Origin: Syntrophobacteraceae bacterium | GTDB lineage: Bacteria > Desulfobacterota > Syntrophobacteria > Syntrophobacterales > Syntrophobacteraceae | Length of the DNA: 38,083 bases | Direction of reading: 5' to 3' | NCBI GenBank assembly: GCA_031292215.1 | Contig: JARLHO010000177.1 | Location: 1 to 38,083 of the forward strand | In this document: piece by piece, positions 7,803 to 15,613 of the stretch | How the letters are laid out: the number at the start of each line of letters is the position of its first letter | Position numbering within the stretch: position 1 is the first letter of the stretch | Notes under the pieces: generated by a model | Seen by the model: the letters and a program-made list of their open reading frames with translations, nothing else | Database searches by the model: none | Told to the model about the DNA's origin: nothing | Program-made: the position numbers and the translations under genes

Positions 7803-8573
7803 ATGATGACCAAGGACGAAGTGGTTTTCCTTAAAAATATGCTCGTTGACAGGCGCAACGGGATTCTGGAGAGGGTGCAAAGGCTTGCCGCCGCTTGGCA
7901 GGAATTGGAAGAGCCGGCGATAGAGTTGGAAGAGGAAGCTCAGAAGGCCAATATTGTCAAGCCCTATGACAAGCTCGATGAAAGCAGGAAAACAGAGATC
8001 GAGCAGATCGACCTGGCGCTGATCAAAATGTCAGTGGGCGATTACGGGATTTGCGAGTCATGTGGTGACGACATCGCACCGAAAAGGTTGCAGGTGTTAC
8101 CTTGGGCTCGCCTTTGCGTGGAGTGCGCTCGCGACCTCGAAAAAAGGCACGGAAGTCTGCCCCAGACAATGGAAGTGGCGATATCGGGAAAAATCCCCGA
8201 AGAATACCAGGATTTGGGCGCTCAGCAGATTATCGGCCTGATCTATGAACGGCTGCAAAACGACGAGAGAATCGAGACCGAAGAGCTCCGGGTTTCTTTC
8301 AAAAAAGGGGTCGTGGCATTGGACGGAAGGCTAGGTAGCGAGAGCGAGCGCGAACTGGTCCTCCATTTGATTTCCGATTCCATGGGTTTTTCATCTGTCG
8401 TCGATCGAATTGAAGTAAACGAGTCGGGCGTGGAATCCGATGAGATTTCGGAAGGGGTCTCGGGAGAAGAGGAGTCGGGCGGCCTGTTTTACGACCAGGA
8501 GATGAGCGAGGAGGCTTTTGAGGCGCAAGGGATGTTTTCCGGGGCAAGCTTTATAAACAACTTAAGCGCTTAA
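7803..8573 (+). CDS. TraR/DksA-type zinc-finger protein with C-terminal BON domain
   Basis: Residues 1-75 form a helical, acidic coiled-coil-like region that includes DKLDES (Asp56, Asp59), which resembles the DxxDxA tip motif of DksA. A four-cysteine zinc finger follows (CESC, 17 residues, CVEC). After a linker, residues about 140-205 match a BON domain (IIGLIYERLQND..., GVVALDGRLGSESERELV, VVDRIEV). The last 50 residues are acidic and low in complexity. DksA-like proteins bind the RNA polymerase secondary channel; BON domains usually bind phospholipid or other ligands in envelope proteins. There is no signal peptide, so this is a cytoplasmic fusion. AGGAGGAG precedes tandem ATGs at 7803 and 7806. 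It is a monocistronic, plus-strand gene convergent with ruvB. Function is an inference: a transcription modulator with an added ligand-binding domain. Confidence 0.82.
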   Translation: MMTKDEVVFLKNMLVDRRNGILERVQRLAAAWQELEEPAIELEEEAQKANIVKPYDKLDESRKTEIEQIDLALIKMSVGDYGICESCGDDIAPKRLQVLPWARLCVECARDLEKRHGSLPQTMEVAISGKIPEEYQDLGAQQIIGLIYERLQNDERIETEELRVSFKKGVVALDGRLGSESERELVLHLISDSMGFSSVVDRIEVNESGVESDEISEGVSGEEESGGLFYDQEMSEEAFEAQGMFSGASFINNLSA

Positions 8574-8616
8574 CGCCTGTTAGCGCGGTCACAGGACGGA
8601 TCCCGGGAGGTAATTG

Positions 8617-8641
8617 GAGGGTTGCGGGGGGCGCAACCCTC
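8617..8641 (+). terminator. Perfect 10-bp hairpin after the DksA-BON gene
   Basis: GAGGGTTGCG, a GGGGG loop, then CGCAACCCTC. It sits 44 nt past the stop codon between two convergent genes. A T6 run occurs only later (8657-8662), so it is not a classical intrinsic terminator. A second, imperfect hairpin (GCGCTTAAC/GTTAGCGC) overlaps the stop codon. Confidence 0.5.
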
Positions 8642-8837
8642 GAACTTAAACGAGCATTTTTTAAGGAAAAATCCGCCTTCCGGGATAGATTGGCAACTTG
8701 TGTGCAGGAAATGAATATCGTTTGATTTAGTATATAATAATAACAAGGCAGTTACAGTGCCGGTGACTACGGACAAGCCCTAAATCTTTTCTATTAATCG
8801 GGGCCATTTTCGACAGTGAGTTTGCCTCTCGCATCGC

Positions 8838-9857
8838 TTACAATCTCAGTTGGTGGGCGCAGGTGTTATAGGCAATGCCAAGATGTTCGTAGGCAAGGCG
8901 GGTAGCGAGACGGCCGCGGGGGGTTTTGTTGATGAACCCCTCCTGGATGAGAAAGGGTTCATAGACGTCTTCGATGGTGTCTTTTTCTTCGGAGACCGAG
9001 GCGGCGAGGGTTTCGATGCCTACCGGTCCCCCGTCGAATTTTTCGATGATAGTGGAAAGGATTTTTCGGTCCATCGCATCAAAGCCCTTTTGGTCCACAT
9101 CGAGCATTTTGAGGGCGGCATCAGCCACCTCAAAGGAGATGATTCCATTGGCGCGGACTTCCGCGAAGTCGCGGACCCTTCGCAGAAGGCGATTGGCTAT
9201 CCTTGGGGTCCCGCGCGAGCGCCTTGCGATTTCAAAGGCGCCTTCCTCCTCGACGGCTGTTCCAAGTATTTTTGCCGACCGCAAGATGATGCTTTTTAGC
9301 TCCAAGGGGCTGTAGAATTCGAGTCTTAGCGAGACGCCGAACCGGTCGCGAAGCGGAGGGGATAAGAGGCCGGCCCGGGTTGTGGCCCCTATCAGGGTAA
9401 ACGGGGGAAGATCGAGTTTTACGGTGCGAGCCGATGGCCCCTGGCCGATGATGATGTCGAGCTTAAAGTCTTCCATGGCCGGATAGAGGATTTCTTCGAC
9501 GACGTGATTAAGACGATGGATTTCGTCAATAAAGAGGACGTCTCCGCGCTCAAGATTTGTAAGGATCGCGGCCAGATCCCCTTGTCTTTCGATGACCGGC
9601 CCGGAGGTGCTCCGAAGGCTTACCCCCATCTCATTGCTTATGACGGCTGCAAGGGAGGTCTTGCCAAGGCCCGGGAAGCCGTGAAAAAGCACGTGGTCCA
9701 GGGGCTCCGACCGTTTTTTGGCTGCGGCGATAAAAACATGGAGGTTTTCTTTGACCTTTTCCTGCCCGATGTATTCGGCAAGGCTTCGGGGTCGCAGACT
9801 GCCCTCGATGGGCAGGTCTTCTTCCTCTTTTTGTGGATTTATCACACGGTCCGACAT
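8838..9857 (-). CDS. ruvB: Holliday junction branch-migration ATPase RuvB
   Basis: AAA+ hexameric motor that works with RuvA to move Holliday junctions during recombinational repair. Normal length (339 residues). Visible motifs are [18 protein letters not shown] near the N-terminus, Walker [10 protein letters not shown], Walker [10 protein letters not shown], sensor 1 GATTRAG, arginine finger LRDRFG, and a C-terminal winged-helix region ending in LAYEHLGI. The ribosome site is weak (GAAAAG). It is separated from ruvA by 385 nt that carry dispersed repeats, so it probably has its own promoter or depends on read-through. Confidence 0.97.
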   Translation of the reverse strand: MSDRVINPQKEEEDLPIEGSLRPRSLAEYIGQEKVKENLHVFIAAAKKRSEPLDHVLFHGFPGLGKTSLAAVISNEMGVSLRSTSGPVIERQGDLAAILTNLERGDVLFIDEIHRLNHVVEEILYPAMEDFKLDIIIGQGPSARTVKLDLPPFTLIGATTRAGLLSPPLRDRFGVSLRLEFYSPLELKSIILRSAKILGTAVEEEGAFEIARRSRGTPRIANRLLRRVRDFAEVRANGIISFEVADAALKMLDVDQKGFDAMDRKILSTIIEKFDGGPVGIETLAASVSEEKDTIEDVYEPFLIQEGFINKTPRGRLATRLAYEHLGIAYNTCAHQLRL

Positions 9858-9918
9858 CTTTTCGCAATCTCGCGGCTGGGCGCATTAGGCGGAGGGGGCA
9901 CGGCACTTGCTTCTGTTT

Positions 9919-9945
9919 GTTGGGCTGCGCTGCGCTTAGCCCAAC
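9919..9945. repeat. GTTGGG-type hairpin repeat, copy 1
   Basis: GTTGGGCT...AGCCCAAC with a loop rich in GCGC, followed by CTAC. Closely similar elements lie at 22693-22720 and, imperfectly, 22318-22353. A half copy (CCACCCAACCT) lies near 31099. Similar hairpins are widespread in proteobacterial intergenic DNA. Confidence 0.7.
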
Positions 9946-9973
9946 CTACATAAGCGGGGCCGCCCCGTCCTGG

Positions 9974-10150
9974 GACGCGGTTTGAACGAGAATGAAACTT
10001 CGAGTTTCCTAAGAGAGCGGCGGGAGAGTAAATCCCCCCGGCCCCCCTTTGCAAAAAAGGGGGGTGATTGAGCCTGGTCCCTCCATGCGCGTCACTACCG
10101 GCGGCGCGTCATTGCAAAAAGAAATGGGCTATAAAATTGAGCCTTTGGCT
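9974..10150. repeat. Long dispersed intergenic repeat, copy A
   Basis: About 177 bp that align almost end to end with 31152-31330. Landmarks in order are GCGGTTTGAACGAG, AGTTTC-TAAGAG, an exactly shared 44-bp block (10021-10064) containing a CCCCCCTTT...AAAAGGGGGG palindrome, GATTGAGCC, CTCCATGCGCGTCA, CGTCATTGCAAAA and ATAAAATTGA. It has no coding capacity that I can see. Confidence 0.85.
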
Positions 10151-10242
10151 GTTTAAGGGACGATCTTGGCCCAACGAAGTTTCACATAAGGAGCGGCAAA
10201 TGGGCGCCTGCACGGTTAACATTTGCGCTCGCCTGGTCGGCC

Positions 10243-10842
10243 TCATACCAGCGCCCGTAGCGCGCCCCGCAGGAGATCTTCTATCGACGGGTTTTCCCCG
10301 AGCCCCTGTTGGGCCAGTTTCAGCGCTTTTTCGGCCTCGGTAGACCGATAGCCAAGGTTTAGGAGCGCCGAAAAAGCATCCGGAAAGGTGTCGCCCGGCT
10401 CAGTCAAGGGCTGCTGGGGACCCGCCTTCTCGCGGCCTTTGCCCTGCACCTTGTCCCGGAGTTCGAGCACGATCCGGTCGGCGATTTTTTTCCCTACTCC
10501 CGGGACGTTTTTCAGCCGCACGAGATCCTGGCGGACAATCGCCTCCTTTAGCCCATCGGGGCTTATCCCCGAGACGATCCCCAGGGCAAGTTTGGGGCCA
10601 ACGCCGTTTACCCCGGTCAGGAGCAAAAACATATCCTTTTCTGCAACCGTTCGAAAACCGAAAAGGTGGATGGCGTCTTCCCGCACGTGGGTATGGATGT
10701 TAAGCATGACGGGGTGGCCAAGGTCTGGCAGGTCGCAAAAAGTGCTAAGCGGCACCTGCACATGATAGCCTACGCCGTTGACATCGACGATGACATAGTC
10801 GGGGGTTTTTACCCGCAATTTGCCTTCGAGAAACCCTATCAT
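10243..10842 (-). CDS. ruvA: Holliday junction DNA-binding protein RuvA
   Basis: Tetrameric protein that grips the four-way junction and loads RuvB. The start is MIGFLEGKL, the standard opening of the family; its ATG overlaps the ruvC stop (ATGA, 10839-10842), so I prefer it to a longer frame starting 21 nt upstream. The oligonucleotide-binding N-domain is followed by two helix-hairpin-helix motifs (LLTGVNGVGPKLAL and LKNVPGVGKKIADRI) and a C-terminal RuvB-binding domain (FPDAFSALLNLGY...EKALKLAQ). Length is 199 residues, as expected. Confidence 0.96.
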   Translation of the reverse strand: MIGFLEGKLRVKTPDYVIVDVNGVGYHVQVPLSTFCDLPDLGHPVMLNIHTHVREDAIHLFGFRTVAEKDMFLLLTGVNGVGPKLALGIVSGISPDGLKEAIVRQDLVRLKNVPGVGKKIADRIVLELRDKVQGKGREKAGPQQPLTEPGDTFPDAFSALLNLGYRSTEAEKALKLAQQGLGENPSIEDLLRGALRALV

Positions 10843-11342
10843 TGCCTTTGCGGAACCTTCCACCTGAGGTTGGACGACCAGGTGCTAATGTGGCAGACCG
10901 CTACGGCGAGGGCGTCGGCGGCATCGGGTTCAAGCTCTTTGTCGATGCGCAAAAGCCTTTGGACCATTCCGGCGACCTGCTCCTTTGCCGCTCTGCCGTA
11001 GCCTGCAACCGATTGCTTAATGCGCAAGGCGGAGTACTCGTGAATGGAAAGCCCCGAGCCGACTCCGGCAAGGATTGCAACCCCGCGCGCCTGTCCGAGA
11101 GTGAGGGCGCTTTTGACGTTTTTTGCAAAGAAGACCTCTTCGATCGCCATAAATTGGGGACCATAGGCGCCGATGGAGTCCTTAAGCTGCTCGAAGATGA
11201 TTTCCAGCCGCTCGGGAAGCGGGCGCGAGGAGGCAATCTTAACCGTTCCATGGTGGATGTGCTTCAGATGAGAGCCATCCCCCTCAACGATCCCAAATCC
11301 GGTGTAGCGGGACCCCGGGTCCACTCCGATTGTTCGGATCAT
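10839..11342 (-). CDS. ruvC: Holliday junction resolvase RuvC
   Basis: Dimeric, metal-dependent endonuclease that cuts Holliday junctions. The four acidic active-site positions are present: Asp in IGVDPGSRYTGFG, Glu in AIEEVFFAKN, and the C-terminal DAADALAVAVCH pair. Length is 167 residues, which is standard. It starts 3 nt after the yebC stop and overlaps ruvA by 4 bp, so the three genes are translationally linked. Confidence 0.96.
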   Translation of the reverse strand: MIRTIGVDPGSRYTGFGIVEGDGSHLKHIHHGTVKIASSRPLPERLEIIFEQLKDSIGAYGPQFMAIEEVFFAKNVKSALTLGQARGVAILAGVGSGLSIHEYSALRIKQSVAGYGRAAKEQVAGMVQRLLRIDKELEPDAADALAVAVCHISTWSSNLRWKVPQRQ

Positions 11343-11345
11343 CTT

Positions 11346-12095
11346 CTAATCCAGCGATTCCATGATATCGTCGGGGATGTCAAAGTTTGCGTAAACATTT
11401 TGAACATCGTCCTGTTCTTCGAGTGTGTCCATGAGTCTTAAGAGTTGCTGGGCGATCTTTGCGTCTTCGATTCGAACCGTTGTCTGGGCAGACATCGTCA
11501 CTTCGGCCAGTTCGTAGCCGATCCTTTTTTCGTCGAAAACCGCTTTAACGTTTAAAAACTCCTCGGGCGCCGTAATGACTTCAAACTGGTCTTCCTGGTC
11601 TTTGACATCTTCTGCGCCGGCATCGAGGGCGAGTTCCATGAGTTCTTCCTCGGGCATGGTTTTTTTGTCCAAAACTATGCTGCCCTTTTTATCGAACATC
11701 CAGGAGACACATCCCGCCTCACCCAGGTTTCCGTTGTTGCGGCTGAAGATGTGGCGAATTTCGCTCGCCGCCCGGTTTCGGTTGTCGGTCATAATATCGA
11801 TAAGGACGGCAACGCCTGCCGGGCCGTAGCCCTCGTAGGTTATTTCCTCGTAGTTTACGCCTTCAAGCTCGCCTGTGCCCTTCTTTATGGCGCGGTCGAT
11901 ATTTTCCTTGGGCATGTTTTCAGCCTTTGCGGCCAGGACCGCGGCCCGAAGACGGGGATTTCCGTCCGGGTTTCCGCCGCCCATCCGGGCCGCCACCATC
12001 ACCTCTTTTATCAACCGGGTAAATATTTTTCCTCGTTTGGCATCAGCCGCCCCTTTTTTGTGGCGGATGGTGGCCCATTTGGAGTGACCTGACAT
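11346..12095 (-). CDS. yebC: YebC/PmpR family regulator or translation factor
   Basis: Conserved cytoplasmic protein with the family opening [25 protein letters not shown], conserved [11 protein letters not shown] and [10 protein letters not shown] blocks, and an acidic C-terminus. Members have been described as transcriptional regulators (PmpR) and, more recently, as factors that relieve ribosome stalling; the sequence alone does not decide. AGGAGG precedes the ATG. It sits directly upstream of ruvC, the classical gene order in many bacteria. Confidence 0.95.
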   Translation of the reverse strand: MSGHSKWATIRHKKGAADAKRGKIFTRLIKEVMVAARMGGGNPDGNPRLRAAVLAAKAENMPKENIDRAIKKGTGELEGVNYEEITYEGYGPAGVAVLIDIMTDNRNRAASEIRHIFSRNNGNLGEAGCVSWMFDKKGSIVLDKKTMPEEELMELALDAGAEDVKDQEDQFEVITAPEEFLNVKAVFDEKRIGYELAEVTMSAQTTVRIEDAKIAQQLLRLMDTLEEQDDVQNVYANFDIPDDIMESLD

Positions 12096-12109
12096 AAAAC
12101 GCCTCCTGT

Positions 12110-12700
12110 CTACGTTTTCTTATTCAGAGCAAGTATGTAAATCTCTTTGCTCTGTTTTCGGGTGGCCTCGGGTCTAACCACCCGGGTCTGGCTGAAATGT
12201 TTTTTTGCCTCCGCCAGCAACCGGTGAAAGTCCGATCCATGAAACAACTTGGCCAGGAATGTTCCTCCGGGGGCAAGAGCCCATAGGCCCACTTCGAATG
12301 CGCGCTCGAAAAGAAGCGCAGATCGGGCGCTGTCGGCTGCCTTGATGCCCGAGGTGGAGGGGGCCATATCGCTTAGCACAACGTTAAAGGGGACATGGTC
12401 GTGCAGGACGGTTTCAACGAAGCCCTGGTCGTAGATGTCTCCCTGAACAGTCACGACGAACTTGGGGAAAGAATGTTCGATCGGTTTGAGATCGATGGCC
12501 ACAATGAGGCCGGCGCCCCCCACGATTTCGCCCGCAAGCTGTATCCATGAGCCGGGGGCCGCGCCCAGATCGAGGACGCGGTCTCCAGCCTTAAGTATCT
12601 TAAACCTTTTTTGAATCTCTTCGAGCTTATAAACGGCTCGTGCAAGGTAATGGTGCTTTTTTGCCTTGCGAAAAAAATGATCCTGGACCGTAAAAGTCAT
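12110..12700 (-). CDS. rlmE: 23S rRNA 2'-O-methyltransferase RlmE (FtsJ/RrmJ)
   Basis: SAM-dependent enzyme that methylates the 2'-OH of a uridine in the ribosomal A loop. The SAM-binding motif is [11 protein letters not shown]. The K-D-K-E catalytic tetrad can be traced in [29 protein letters not shown] and [11 protein letters not shown]. Length is 196 residues, normal for the family. It is the first gene of the leftward rlmE-yebC-ruvC-ruvA block, 14 nt before yebC, and is divergent from the macro-domain gene. Confidence 0.93.
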   Translation of the reverse strand: MTFTVQDHFFRKAKKHHYLARAVYKLEEIQKRFKILKAGDRVLDLGAAPGSWIQLAGEIVGGAGLIVAIDLKPIEHSFPKFVVTVQGDIYDQGFVETVLHDHVPFNVVLSDMAPSTSGIKAADSARSALLFERAFEVGLWALAPGGTFLAKLFHGSDFHRLLAEAKKHFSQTRVVRPEATRKQSKEIYILALNKKT

Positions 12701-12820
12701 CGTGCCGCCCTAAGGATATGAATTGTTTCCTATATCGGAAAACTCCGGGTTTGTAAACCAGGGCTTTGCGAAAAGGTGATAAACTGAGCCCATTCTTATT
12801 TTAGACGCAAGAGGACACGA

Positions 12821-13363
12821 ATGGAAAAAATAATCAAGGGGAAAAAACTTGAACTTGTCCGTGGCGACATAACGGAGCTTGCGGTCGATGCGATCGTAAA
12901 CGCCGCAAACACGCGACTCCAGTTGGGGGGAGGCGTGGCGGGGGCGATAAGGACCAAGGGAGGAGCGAGCATCCAAAAGGAGTGCGACCGGATAGGTCCG
13001 ATCCGGGTGGGGGAGGCGGCGGTAACCGGAGGGGGAAGGCTCAAGGCGTCCTACGTGATTCACGCGGCAGGGCCGGTATTTGGAGAGGGAGGAGAAGACG
13101 AAAAGCTTGGCGGCGCAACCCTTGCGAGCCTTGAGCGGGCAGCGGAAAAAGGGATTGCCTCGATTGCCTTTCCGGCGATAAGCACGGGAATCTTTGGCTT
13201 TCCCAAGGACCGGTGCGCGCAGATAATGCTAAAGACGGTCTTGGAATATCTGTCGAGCCGTACGACAAGTATCGAGACGGTCATCTTCTGCCTCTGGTCG
13301 GACGCAGACCTTGCCTTGTTTGAAAAGACCCTGTCCGAGGGGTTTTTAGGGGAGCCTGAGTAA
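12821..13363 (+). CDS. Macro-domain protein (O-acetyl-ADP-ribose deacetylase-like)
   Basis: Single macro domain of the MacroD/YmdB type, which hydrolyses O-acetyl-ADP-ribose or removes ADP-ribose from proteins. The domain opens with VRGDITELAVDAIVNAANTRL and GGGVAGAI (catalytic Asn and ribose loop), then YVIHAAGP and the phosphate loop AISTGIFGFP. Length is 180 residues. GAGGA lies 6 nt before ATG. There is no NAD-dependent partner (sirtuin, DarT) next to it. Its end overlaps the convergent methyltransferase-like gene by 18 bp. Confidence 0.93.
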   Translation: MEKIIKGKKLELVRGDITELAVDAIVNAANTRLQLGGGVAGAIRTKGGASIQKECDRIGPIRVGEAAVTGGGRLKASYVIHAAGPVFGEGGEDEKLGGATLASLERAAEKGIASIAFPAISTGIFGFPKDRCAQIMLKTVLEYLSSRTTSIETVIFCLWSDADLALFEKTLSEGFLGEPE

Positions 13364-13960
13364 TGTGGGCAATACCTTCGCCGCGTGGAGTCGTTCAATA
13401 AGTTGCACCGCTCCGTAAATCCACAGAAAGTAGCTTGCGTCGAGGATGGCCTTTCTTAGTTGCCGGGTGTTTACCGAGGAGGTTTCCGGCTCGGTGTAGA
13501 TCCATATTTTGGGGATAAACCGGGGCACCCGTTTTGCGTAGGCCTCAAACGAGGGGCCATGGATTTTTCGAAGGCTTTCTTCTTCGCCAAGAATTACGAA
13601 GGGGTAGTAGAGGCCGAAAGAAAGGGTTAAAAGGGCTAGAATAAGAAAGCTGCCCGAGGCAAGCCCGATCCCCGCGGCCCCGAAAAGGCTAAAGAGGTAG
13701 AGGGGGTTTCGCGTTGTCGAATAAGGCCCCGATTCCACCAGGGTGGTGGTTTTTCGTCCGGTGATGTAGAGGGAACTCCAGGTCCTGCCAAAGGAGGCGA
13801 CGATTACACAGCCAAGGCCTGCGAAACTGATCAGAGCCTGGCTTAGGCCACTGCCCGGCCTGTTTTCGCAGACGATGAGCAAAAGTAAGACCACGGCGGC
13901 CAAAACGCGGGAGTGAACGATACGAATCTTTGAATTTTTGCCTGCGTCCAAAAGGTTCAT
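13346..13960 (-). CDS. Isoprenylcysteine carboxyl methyltransferase-like membrane protein
   Basis: Integral membrane protein with about four to five hydrophobic segments and the ICMT/PEMT signature: GPYSTTRNPLYL followed by a helix, then GEEESLRKIHGPSFEAYAKRVPRFIP, which forms the SAM-binding C-terminal part. Bacterial members methylate small or lipid substrates that are mostly unknown. A C-terminal extension of about 50 residues (RKAILDASYFLWIYGAVQLIERL) goes beyond the usual domain. It is convergent with the macro-domain gene (18-bp overlap of coding ends). Confidence 0.82.
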   Translation of the reverse strand: MNLLDAGKNSKIRIVHSRVLAAVVLLLLIVCENRPGSGLSQALISFAGLGCVIVASFGRTWSSLYITGRKTTTLVESGPYSTTRNPLYLFSLFGAAGIGLASGSFLILALLTLSFGLYYPFVILGEEESLRKIHGPSFEAYAKRVPRFIPKIWIYTEPETSSVNTRQLRKAILDASYFLWIYGAVQLIERLHAAKVLPTLLRLP

Positions 13961-14225
13961 TTCTTTACTTCCAGGGATAAGTTCGGATTACTGACAAAGT
14001 TTCCCCACCCATCTTCCGGGGGAGGGGGGGCGGCTGGTCGTTAAGTACTGTGGGTGTGTATAGAAAAGACGGTGTAAAGACAAGGAAATTCCGCAGGTTT
14101 TCGACTTTCCCACCCTTTATTTTCAGCCATTGGAACTCAAACGCCACAGCGGGGGAAAAATTACTTTGTGGGGCGCAATGGGCAGTTTTGACCACGGTCG
14201 CGCGGGGTGCTTTCAGGAAAAATTG
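13961..14225. other. Intergenic region before the acs promoter
   Basis: No supported gene. It contains a G-rich patch around 14018-14032. A 76-residue frame on the minus strand lacks family resemblance and a ribosome site. Confidence 0.4.
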
Positions 14226-14254
14226 TTGACATTTTACGGTAATCTATTTATGAA
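14226..14254 (+). promoter_or_regulatory. Sigma-70-like promoter for the acs operon
   Basis: A perfect -35 box TTGACA (14226-14231), a 17-nt spacer and TATGAA (14249-14254). This is the best vegetative promoter I find near the operon. Transcription from it would give a leader of roughly 330 nt before acsD. Confidence 0.6.
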
Positions 14255-14390
14255 GCGTTGGTTCCACTGCCTGAGAAGGAGGGGACGGGGTTGAGGCATA
14301 ATTACCCACTTGCCTGCGGATCTTCAGTCGCTTCGTTTCCCCGGTTTTACCAGTTCTCGGGCTTTCCTCTTTGCAATCGGTCAACAAATA

Positions 14391-14544
14391 CTCGGTGGAA
14401 CCGAGCGTTAACCCTGAGAGCTTTTCAGGCAACCCCGAAGGAAAGCGCTTTCGGTCCGGCAGGAAAGAATCCCAAGGTTTTGGCTCTAAGACGGCAATGT
14501 CTTACTAGACGTGTATTCCGCTGATTTAGGTAGGCTTGAAGCCT
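14391..14544 (+). promoter_or_regulatory. Structured 5' leader of the acs operon
   Basis: Four hairpins follow one another between the promoter and acsD: CTCGGT/ACCGAG with a 3-nt loop (14391-14405); CCTGAG/TTCAGG (14413-14429); CCGAA/TTCGG enclosing the perfect 12-bp palindrome GAAAGCGCTTTC (14435-14454, palindrome 14441-14452); and AGGCT/AGCCT (14532-14544). The long leader and clustered stems suggest RNA-level or operator control. I checked it by eye against cobalamin, SAM, TPP, glycine and THF riboswitch landmarks and found no match. The palindrome could instead bind a dimeric repressor at the DNA level. Confidence 0.45.
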
Positions 14545-14594
14545 GATCGGCTCGCGGACAAACATGGAATCGACTCTCAAGAAGGAGGCTGACC

Positions 14595-15539
14595 TTGACA
14601 TTTCAACCATCAAAGCAGGTGTATTCGGGAAAAATCAGAGAAGTAACCTTGGGCAGCGGAGACAAGGCGGTTACGATTGGCGGCAGAGGCGTGTATGCTT
14701 TTCATTCATTCGAGGGGGCGATGCCAAACGCTCCAAGAATTGCGATGGAAGTATGGGACAAGGACCCGAGCGAGGACTGGGCGGCGGCCGCAAAGGCTCC
14801 TTTCGGCGATGTTTTGGCAGACCCCGCGGCCTGGGCGAGCAAATGCGTAAAAGAGTACGGGGCCGAGATCATAGTGGTCCAGACCAAGTCTGCCGACCCC
14901 AATGGTGACAACCGCGCGGCGGCCGATGTGGCCGCGACGGTAAAAAAAGTTGTCGACTCCGTCGATGTGCCCGTGATTGTGTGGGGCGTAGCCAATCACG
15001 AAAAAGACACAGAGGTCATGAAACTTGTGGCCGAAAGCTGCGCGGGGAAAAAGGTTGCGCTCTCTCCGGTCGAAGAAGGCGACTACAAGCAGATAGGGGC
15101 GGCATCCCTTGGCTATAATCAACTGGTTGTCGCGTCTTCGCCAATTGACATAAACCTGGCCAAACAGCTAAACATCCTGCTTGGAAACCTGGGGGTGAAA
15201 GCGGAGAACCTTTTAATCGATCCCACAACAGGCGGGCTCGGCTACGGACTCGAGTACACCTATTCGGTTATGGAGCGCGCCGGGCAGGCTGCTCTTACCC
15301 AGGAAGACGAAAAGCTCCAGCAGCCCATGATTGCCAACGTGGCCAATGAGACGTGGAAGTGCAAAGAGTCAAATCTTAGCACCGAGGACGCCCCGGAGCT
15401 TGGCGACGCGGCCCAGCGCGGGATTTTGATGGAGGCGGTAACCGCTGTCGACCTTATGCTCGCCGGGGCCGACGTGGTGGTTATGCGCCACCCTGAAGCC
15501 ATAAAACTGGTGAGAAACTATATAGCGAAAATGATGTAA
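14595..15539 (+). CDS. acsD: Corrinoid iron-sulfur protein small subunit (CODH/ACS delta)
   Basis: Small (beta/delta) subunit of the corrinoid iron-sulfur protein, which carries the methyl group from methyltetrahydrofolate to acetyl-CoA synthase. The sequence has the TIM-barrel pattern and family blocks such as YGAEIIVVQTKSADPNG, VPVIVWGVANHEKD, LLIDPTTGGLGYGLEYTYSVMERAG and GADVVVMRHPEAI. Length is 314 residues. I take TTG at 14595 as the start because GAAGGAGG lies 6 nt upstream and MTFQPSKQ fits the family. It is the first gene of the acs operon. Confidence 0.95.
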   Translation: MTFQPSKQVYSGKIREVTLGSGDKAVTIGGRGVYAFHSFEGAMPNAPRIAMEVWDKDPSEDWAAAAKAPFGDVLADPAAWASKCVKEYGAEIIVVQTKSADPNGDNRAAADVAATVKKVVDSVDVPVIVWGVANHEKDTEVMKLVAESCAGKKVALSPVEEGDYKQIGAASLGYNQLVVASSPIDINLAKQLNILLGNLGVKAENLLIDPTTGGLGYGLEYTYSVMERAGQAALTQEDEKLQQPMIANVANETWKCKESNLSTEDAPELGDAAQRGILMEAVTAVDLMLAGADVVVMRHPEAIKLVRNYIAKMM

Positions 15540-15613
15540 CCCTTGCCGGGAATGATGGAACAAGTGTTTTCGGTAAAACGAACCTCCCCGGGAAGGGGAA
15601 AAGAGGTGCTTAC

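Larger units (their letters stand above)
9858..10242. other. Repeat-filled gap between ruvA and ruvB
   Basis: No gene is supported here. The gap holds a GTTGGGCT/AGCCCAAC hairpin (9919-9945) and one copy of the long dispersed repeat (9974-10150). Confidence 0.7.

Noticed and set aside
13965-14195. A 76-codon minus-strand frame before the acs promoter
   Set aside because: No ribosome site, no recognisable motif and unlike composition; treated as intergenic.
14481-14497. Possible sigma-54 promoter in the acs leader
   Set aside because: The GG-N10-GC spacing is right, but the -12 box (CGGCAA) is poor; the TTGACA/TATGAA pair is a better promoter.
14255-14540. Possible cobalamin riboswitch in the acs leader
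   Set aside because: A CCACTGCC-like string and G-rich pieces occur, but the B12 box and the ordered core of the class are missing.
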